DNA of 64,000 bases from Gymnothorax reevesii (taxonomy: Eukaryota > Chordata > Actinopteri > Anguilliformes > Muraenidae): positions 48,582,501 through 48,646,500 of the forward strand of contig CM056573.1 of the NCBI GenBank assembly GCA_029721435.1. Reading direction: 5' to 3'. Numbering within the stretch: the first letter of the stretch is position 1; each line of letters begins with the position of its first letter. A program made the position numbers and the translations under genes. Below, one piece after another: positions 57,808 to 64,000 of the stretch. The notes below the pieces were generated by a model that saw only the letters and a program-made list of their open reading frames with translations, did no database searches and had not been told where the DNA came from.

Positions 57808-57871
57808 TTTGCAGCTGCCACGCAGAAAGAGGCAGAACAGTGGGTGGAGCAGATCCGCTTTGTTCTGAGAG
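57808..57871 (+). CDS. skap2: skap2 exon 8, end of PH domain (residues 190-210)
   Basis: Acceptor TGTCTCCAG, donor GTGAGA. It encodes FAAATQKEAEQWVEQIRFVLR, matching human 'FTAASPKDAEEWVQQLKFVLQ'. This is the C-terminal PH helix with its invariant tryptophan (W201). Starts in phase 0 and ends one base into codon 211; the intron to exon 9 is 434 bp. Confidence 0.97.
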
Positions 57872-58305
57872 GTGAGAGGCTCCAATTGATTGAGCTGCAT
57901 TTTGGCCCTTTTATAACCTCAGACGCAGCCAAAAACAGCAGTGTTACTCAACCCACTGTGGCCACGTGCTCTGGAATAGTTCATTTCCTTTTGTCGAGCA
58001 GACTAGGTACTGAACTACAGTGGGAGCTGAACAACCTGATAGTACTCGTGGTCATTGTTTTCACTCTTCTGACAGCAGTGAATATACAATAATAAGGAGA
58101 TAGTGACTGTAACTGGGCTTACTCAATGTAAAGGCCTCCTGTCTGTGTTCTTGTCATACAGTTATTTATCCCCAACCCCCTCATTCACTGTGGCTTGGAT
58201 TGGTTATGTTTCTTGTTCTCCATTTTTTGAAGAGATGAAATAAGTATTCGGGTTAACTTGCAGTGGGATGCATTTAGTGCCTCATACACGTTGTCCTATC
58301 TGCAG

Positions 58306-58449
58306 ACATGGAGTCGGGCATAATTCCTGAGGAGGAGGACGAGCAGGACTATGACGACATCGGTGTGGCTCATGAGCTGGACTCGTTCTCTTCCGCTGCT
58401 TCTGCATACCCAGAGCCCATCGATGACGACATATACGAGGAGCTCCCAG
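58306..58449 (+). CDS. skap2: skap2 exon 9, tyrosine linker (residues 211-258)
   Basis: The acceptor is CTATCTGCAG and the donor GTAACC. It encodes DMESGIIPEEEDEQDYDD, a serine/alanine-rich spacer, then EPIDDDIYEELP. Human SKAP2 reads 'DMESDIIPEDYDERGELYDD' and 'QPIDDEIYEELP'. Y254 in DIYEELP corresponds to the Fyn-phosphorylated tyrosine that docks Src-family SH2 domains, and Y226 (DYDDI) to the upstream YDD site. It ends one base into codon 259. No SH3-coding exon was recognised in the remaining 5.5 kb. Confidence 0.96.
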
Positions 58450-58820
58450 GTAACCCTGCCCTCAAACTCCTCCATAAACTCCTTCACCTCTGTGCATTTA
58501 TCATGCGATTCGGACGATATCGGAGGAACGCGAAATTCGGAATCCCGTTTCTTCCACCTGGAATATGCAGGATGAATACTGGGAATGCTATTCGGAATAC
58601 TTATTTGACATATGTAACTTATTTCATTTGATTGTTTTAAATGTCTTTTATTGTCTGCCATGAAGCAGGAATGTACATGTGTACTGTAGTTCTTTTGAAT
58701 TGTTTTTATTTATTGTTTTACTTAGATGATTTACCATGGTTCACAACTGGGATCCGTTGCAAAAGAGAGCTTGCTCTGAATTGGACACCCAGTATAAGTA
58801 TACATAAATAAAGATAATAA
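58450..58820 (+). other. skap2: skap2 intron 9, first part, nothing recognised
   Basis: A frame continues through the donor of exon 9 to 58631, but its residues do not match SKAP2, so it is read-through into the intron. Confidence 0.55.
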
Positions 58821-59103
58821 CTAGAGGCACTCGTAGAGTGCAAACCTCCGCCGAGGCAGCACAATCCAAATCTTCATGAGTGGGAACAAAGTTGAGTTAT
58901 CGCGTGTCATTGTATTTCAAGATGCCTGCCGTGGTAGCCATATTGTTTGACTGATCTCGGTGAAAATCAATAGGGTCCATCCTTGATGTAATAGCAATCC
59001 ACTTACAAAATTTCATACAAATCCGTGCATTATTCTTTGAGTTATGTTGACAGACAGACAGAGGCAAAAACATAACCTCCGCCCCAACTTCGTTGGCAGA
59101 GGT
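58821..59103 (-). mobile_element. Helentron-like non-autonomous element, minus orientation
   Basis: On the minus strand it begins with a hairpin (ACCTCTGCC...GGCGGAGGT) followed by TTATGTTTTTGCC and CTGTCTGTC. It ends with the hairpin GCACTC-TAC-GAGTGC, then CTCTAG followed by T. A 3' hairpin, a terminal CTAG and a T-flank are Helitron/Helentron hallmarks. It is 283 bp and non-coding. The 5' hairpin-plus-TTATGTTTTTG layout is shared with 60060-60738. Confidence 0.62.
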
Positions 59104-60059
59104 AAAAATAATAGTACCGCCTGCATGAGAATCATCAGTCACGGCAGCACCCACACCCTTCTCTATACACACCTACGCATGTATATTACTGCTCACGTCC
59201 TCTATTCCCCATGCGCTTTCCCTATCTCTCTAGAGGAAAGGCTGGCTATCGTCCTTGTTGGATTCTTGCCTGTGCTGTGTAATAAATGCTTCGGTCTGGA
59301 AGAAGGATAAATTGAGCAGTAATTAATGAATAGTGTATAGGCCTGCCTGTAATCCTTTGAGTGTGCCTCTGTAATTAAACCAAGAATGAAATACAGTCTC
59401 ATTTTCATTCTCTGTCTTTTACACTCTCTCACTCACTCACTCACTTACTCATTCACTCACACACACACACACACACACACGCGCGCACACACACGATCAT
59501 TAATTGACTAATGGGGCGATAAACAGGCCACTTTCCACCTCAGAATATTGCTGTAATATGGTGACCTTGTTACTGTGACATTAATTGTCAATAGCGGGTT
59601 GGTTGGCTTCATTGCCCAGCCATCTTTGAAGATTTGTAATACTCATTGGGTTCCCATATGACAGCATAATAACAATAGGCTATGTGGGAATGCAGGATAT
59701 CATCCTACATAAGCACAAAGGAGGGAAGTAATCAGTGATCTCAGTAACACCCAGGCAGTGGGCTGTCCTGGGGTCAGGGTTGTACAGGAACACATAAGCA
59801 GATGTGTTATTGATCTATACTGGGGTTGCTCTCGGTATGATTACTGCATTACATCCTACATTGCTTTTTTCCCCCGTGTATATGTAGGAGAGTTTAGATT
59901 AGCGCTGCTGTCAGTTGGGATTCAGTCATTCATTGCAAATGCTGCTGTAGATTTAGCACTGTATTTGTCCTTACTGCAGCCATCATGGAGGCTGTGTTGT
60001 AGGAAATGAAAAATGATCCGCCTGGCTCAGAGCAGCCTACAGCATGTAAAATCATTATA
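59104..60059 (+). other. skap2: skap2 intron 9, between the two Helentron-like elements
   Basis: A (TCAC)n-(CA)n microsatellite lies at about 59427-59493. No gene was recognised. Confidence 0.55.
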
Positions 60060-60738
60060 TCCCCGAACGCCGAATGGCGTTCCGGGGATATTATGTTTTT
60101 GGTCTGACCGCCGCTCCCGCGCCGCCCTAGGTGTTAACGCGATAACTTCAGTAATATTTCAATTAGAAATGTCATATTTTGCATATAAGTAAGTATCATA
60201 AAGAGGAAGAACTTATTTGATTTTGGACTATTTACAATGTCTAGAATGGCCACCAGGGGCCAAAAACGGAAAAATCACTGTTTTTATCGTATCTCTGGAA
60301 ATATTTGTCCAATTGACCCCAAATCAAGTGCAAATGAAAGGTCATAACCTGAGGATGTGTCCCATGATGACATTATACCTGTTTGGTTCAAACTTTTGAC
60401 ACAAGGTGGAGCTTTGTCACAGAAAATTCACCATTTTTGCCATATCTTTGAACCATTTGTCCAATTGACATGAAACTATGTGCAACTGCAAGATCTTGAC
60501 ACCACAACTTGTCACATGATGACATCATACCTATATGGTTCAATATTTTGCCACCAGGTGGCGCTTTGTGATGGAAAATTACCATTTTGTCCATATCTTC
60601 AGAACCGTTTGTCCGACTGACCTTAAATTAAGTTCAAATGAAAGTCTATTTAAGGTCTATTCAAGGATTGGGGAATTGGAGGATTGGGGGCGTTCAGGGA
60701 TATACCCCAAGCCGTCGCCTCCGACGGCATAAGCCTAG
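60060..60738 (+). mobile_element. Helentron-like non-autonomous element, plus orientation
   Basis: It starts A|TCCCCGAACGCC with a 5' hairpin (ATATCCCCGAACGCC against GGCGTTCCGGGGATAT), then TTATGTTTTTGG and CTGACC. The 3' end has the hairpin GCCGTCG-CCT-CCGACGGC, then ATAAGC and the terminal CTAG followed by T. TC start, CTAG end, 3' hairpin and an A/T insertion site all fit Helitron-type elements. The interior is three tandem units of about 155 bp (from about 60240, 60392 and 60546) containing CCATATCTT and TTTGTCCAATTGAC words. Confidence 0.68.
60549..60567 (+). promoter_or_regulatory. CTCF-like motif inside the Helentron-like element
   Basis: TGCCACCAGGTGGCGCTTT fits the core CTCF consensus (CCASYAGRKGGCRS). 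The equivalent sites in the other two tandem units are diverged (CCACCAGGGGCCAAAA at about 60250; ACAAGGTGGAGCTTT at about 60402). Binding is not shown by sequence alone. Confidence 0.4.
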
Positions 60739-62626
60739 TTTGGAAAAAGGATGCCTGGTGGTTTGCTGTGTGAAAGCACTTTGTTTCAGTGGAGTGAAAT
60801 CGTGAAAATGCCGCAAGTGGACACTTGTCTCTGTGCTCAGGAACTGACAAAGCTGGAAGTATAATAATAATAATAACAACTTTCTATTACTTGGCAGAAA
60901 ATAATAAGAATTTTTTAATACAGAGTGACTGACATGCTTGGCTTCTTCATTTAACTGCATGTTTTATGAAAGACATCCATTTATAAATGTCTGGTATTTA
61001 AAGTATAACCATTAAACTACACAAGGGGCTAAGAAACCTTGCCCTTAGCCACTGGAGTACGTCCTAACCTCCCTGTACAGTAAACTGCAGACTCCAGAAG
61101 TGGAACGTCCTGGACTGTCGCCAGGAATCCTGCTCCAGCAGACATTTATTTTAATAGTCACTGCGGATGATGAATGCATTTCTTCCCTGCTCTTGGTCCT
61201 TTTAAATGTGTGCCTCAATATCATGGGACCACTTAACATGTTGCTAAAATAAGAGTTACTGTAGTAAAGCAAATGAGGCTGCAAGTTCAGGCTAAGCCCA
61301 GATATGCCAAAAATAAGACACTTAAGTGTTGGTCTCAGTCTACTGCCATGAATTCCTTTATATTTCATTCAGTAGTTCACATCTCTTGGAGCTGTACTAG
61401 CGTATTACATCAATAGATTTAGCAATTGCAGTTTCTGTCTTCAAAATAGCTCTATCTGTTTATATTGCGTTCTGCATTTGGAGCTGACTGTTGTAGAGTG
61501 CTATTGTTTCAGTTTTCAGTGACATACATTCTTTATGTTCTACCGCACAGTTAACTGACTGATTCAATCACTCACTGGGTCCCTGTAAAGGAAGTGGGGA
61601 CCAAGGCATAGATTGCGGTGTGTAGAATGTAGTTTGTCTTGCTTATTGTTCAGTAAATCCAGTTCTGTTAATGGACAGATCCAGTTTGCTGAAGGAGTAA
61701 TTCTTGTGGATGAGGTGTTAGCTCAGGGTGTGTTTGGATATTTCTGCTCCCGTGCTTGAGACTGCTAAAGAATGATCCTTAAACTAGGAGTCAGAACTCC
61801 TAGTGCCACCCTCCAGCCCCCACAGTGCCTCAAAATGGCAGTTTGGCTCTCCATTGGCATACCATTCTGCTGTCTCTGGCAGTGTACAGTGAACCTGATT
61901 ATTACAAGTGCAAAGTGTTGTTGCAGCCACACCCACGAATTGAAGAGAGACGATTGTAATTATAGTGCTTAGTGCTTTAGCTGCTTGGGTAATTTTCCTA
62001 TTTTAATCATCAGCTACCTTTAACCATAACTCCTACCCAGCTTGAAGGATCAGAATGTTTATCTACATGAAGGAAAATGCACATTCATCACATGCAGCGC
62101 TTTGGGTCAGGTTTTCGACTGACCCAGGTTTTTGACTCATCAATTGTACTCGTAGTTTATGCCTTTTGTTTTGAGGTGGAAGGTGTTTGTTTCCATTCAC
62201 CATGCTGCACTTATTATTATTATTAGTGCGTATTGTTTTGAGTTCAGCTATAAAATTTCATGAATTTTCCTGAACAAATCATTGCCAGAAGCAATATTTG
62301 GAGAGCTTATTCAGAAAAAAAGCGCATAATGGCCTAGATTTGCTGAACTACAATAATATCTATAACCACTCAGAACATTTATCAAAAACTAGGTAATTTT
62401 CTTCCATGACCATTGTCGGTAACAGCGGTTATAAGAAATTTATTTTCTTTGTTGTTGGCGTTTATTTCCAAAAATAATTTGATTTTCCATCAGCATAGAA
62501 TCTGGTCTTTGCAAAGCCCCAATATAATCTGTTTGGTTTAGGAACAGTAATGTAGCTAGTTTATTGCTATAAGTATGTCGACCCTCTTTCCTGCTATACA
62601 CGCGTGTGAACATACTCTCTTTCACT

Positions 62627-62678
<52 letters not shown>

Positions 62679-62716
62679 CTTTGTCTGAGTCTGTCTCTCT
62701 GTCCCTCTCTCCCTTC

Positions 62717-62754
<38 letters not shown>

Positions 62755-64000
62755 CGCACACACAGGTTTAGTTAAACTATACTCTGATGGCAAGTCCTGG
62801 GTTTAAGAGATTAAACCTCTTTCTTGCCATTGACAAGAGTCTCTGTCATTTATGACCGAATGCTTCCCCTGCTTGACGCGAAATTCAGACAACCAGTGTT
62901 TTCACTGTTGTATTGTGGAGGGCGCAATTACAGATTTTCCAACAAAGATGGGTATTGAAAGTTCATTGAATAATATCAAAACTGCTGGCAATGGCTGGCA
63001 ACTAAAAAAAAAAAAACGCTGGCAGGAAAAGTGTTCACTATACTTGTGGAATTTTTTTTTGTCCCTACAAGGCATCTTTTAGTTTCTGCTGGTATAGTTA
63101 AACTCATACGCGCACAGACACGCACATACATGCATTCATGTACTCACCTTGTAATGAATGGTTCTCTCTAACATTACAACCACTCACTGCCACGATTACT
63201 GATGCCGGCCCATATATCAGACCTGTCGCTACACTCCTGCCAAATAAAGATGTCAGCCTGATGCTCGGCAGAATGAAGAGATACTCTGATGAAATTATCT
63301 CCTCTCAGAAATACAACTCAGTCAAAGGGCTATCCATAAACAACAGCAGCAGCTGAGGCCTACCTCATTATCAAAACTGTTCAGGAACCAGTCACATTTT
63401 CAGCACCTGAGAGATGAGACGAGGTGGCTCTGATTCATACGATGTCTAGCACAAAGGCATTCTGTTCAAGACCTTAGACTTATTTGTTACTCTTTCTTGA
63501 CTGACATGTCCTATCAGTGGTTCTTACAGGAAATGGTTTGATTTCATCATTTTAGAACAGAGTGTTGGGAGCATTTTTGCCTGGCTCATTTAATGTGGAA
63601 AGCCTGTGTCTGCAGTGTGAGGACAAATCGCTCTGTCCCTTTCTCCCCCATCTGTGTTTAATAGTGCACTTGTTTCAGCTGCAAACCTTTCGTGTCACAG
63701 GAAATGTTTTTGTGTGTGTGTGTGTGTGTGTGTCTGCTTTTGCTCCGGTTGCTCGAGCATTTTCTGTTTATATGTGTTGATTCTATATTTTCTCTTATTT
63801 CATGTTCTCACATTCTAGTGGTGTGTGTATGTTTATGAGTGTACAAATGTGCTTAAGTATACCATGTGCAAATGCTGGTTTACGTGCATATTTTTCTGTG
63901 TACTTACCATACTGCATTAAGTGCATGTTTTCGAGTATTTTAGGTTTATTCTGTGTATATTCCTATATATTGCACTAGCACATGACATGGTGAACCTGAG
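60739..64000 (+). other. skap2: skap2 intron 9, rest of window
   Basis: Contains (CA)n/(CT)n microsatellites at 62630-62760 and a (GT)n at 63712-63733. A frame at 63138-63356 encodes a plain hydrophilic stretch without known motifs or splice signals. No skap2 SH3 exon was found, so the next exon is probably beyond 64000. Confidence 0.55.

Larger units (their letters stand above)
17911..64000 (+). other. skap2: skap2 gene, 5' part (exons 1-9 and introns); 3' end outside window
   Basis: Nine coding exons totalling 775 nt join in phase to about 258 codons. Order of parts: N-terminal helix (about residues 1-60), acidic linker (60-95), PH domain (about 107-211), acidic linker with two tyrosines (Y226, Y254). 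Human SKAP2 is 359 residues and ends in an SH3 domain, so roughly 100 codons are missing beyond base 64000. The paralogue SKAP1 was considered; the KGENLSKKAKEKR segment and the APDKR turn in the PH domain favour SKAP2. SKAP2 is a cytosolic adaptor that binds ADAP/FYB and Src kinases and controls integrin and actin responses in leukocytes. Intron sizes run from 434 bp to 22.4 kb. Confidence 0.93.

Noticed and set aside
57336..57932. 198-codon minus-strand frame
   Set aside because: It lies antisense to skap2 exon 8 and its CT-rich tract; low-complexity runs explain its length.
58450..58631. Extension of skap2 exon 9 as one longer exon
   Set aside because: A good donor follows CCAG at 58449 and residues beyond it have no SKAP likeness.
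62440..62806. Frames of 66-117 codons on both strands
   Set aside because: They consist largely of (CA)n/(GT)n dipeptide runs from a microsatellite.
63138..63356. Possible further skap2 exon
   Set aside because: No SH3 motifs (ALYDF-like start, WW, PxxY) and no matching splice sites; the frame ends in a serine run and stop unlike SKAP2.

Overview
The window is vertebrate nuclear DNA, most likely from a ray-finned (teleost-type) fish. The evidence is a split gene with vertebrate splice signals and a dense load of fish-type DNA transposons: several Tc1 families, PIF/Harbinger-like, hAT-like, TTAA-target and Helentron-like elements, plus a 5'-truncated L2-like LINE and (CA)n tracts. No bacterial, organellar, tRNA or rRNA features were found. 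The species cannot be fixed by reading alone.

The one host gene is the 5' part of skap2 (Src kinase-associated phosphoprotein 2) on the + strand. Nine coding exons are readable: 17911-17950, 23238-23343, 26395-26420, 27114-27218, 49588-49668, 52343-52426, 52933-53057, 57808-57871 and 58306-58449. They join in phase into about 258 codons. These cover the N-terminal helical region, an acidic linker, the whole PH domain and the tyrosine-containing linker that recruits Src-family SH2 domains. The SH3 exons lie beyond base 64000. In tetrapods the 5' end of SKAP2 faces the HOXA cluster, so the left edge of the window probably points toward hoxa1. No homeobox was seen in the 17.9 kb upstream.

Layout. 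0-17.6 kb is a transposon graveyard: a nearly intact Tc1 (67-1661), a decayed TE-type exon, a large hairpin, a Ty3/Gypsy remnant, a Tc1 split by a Harbinger-like element, a small MITE, and two more Tc1 relics. 17.6-27.2 kb holds the promoter and exons 1-4, with a 3.4 kb Harbinger-like element in intron 1 and a 557 bp near-perfect tandem duplication in intron 2. 27.2-49.6 kb is the giant fourth intron: another Harbinger-like element, the L2 LINE split by a DNA element, a hAT-like element with a clear 8 bp target duplication, MITEs, then about 4.4 kb of repeat-poor sequence. 49.6-58.4 kb holds exons 5-9, with Tc1 relics and a TTAA-flanked foldback element between them. 58.4-64 kb is intron 9, with two Helentron-like elements and (CA)n microsatellites.

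Nothing here looks like an undescribed multi-gene system. The most informative signals are the Myb/SANT relics left by three Harbinger-like families, the Helentron-like pair (one carrying a CTCF-like word), the direct repeats around skap2 exon 2, the fresh tandem duplication, and the Tc1 with one visible nonsense codon. All coordinates, translations and repeat matches were done by eye.
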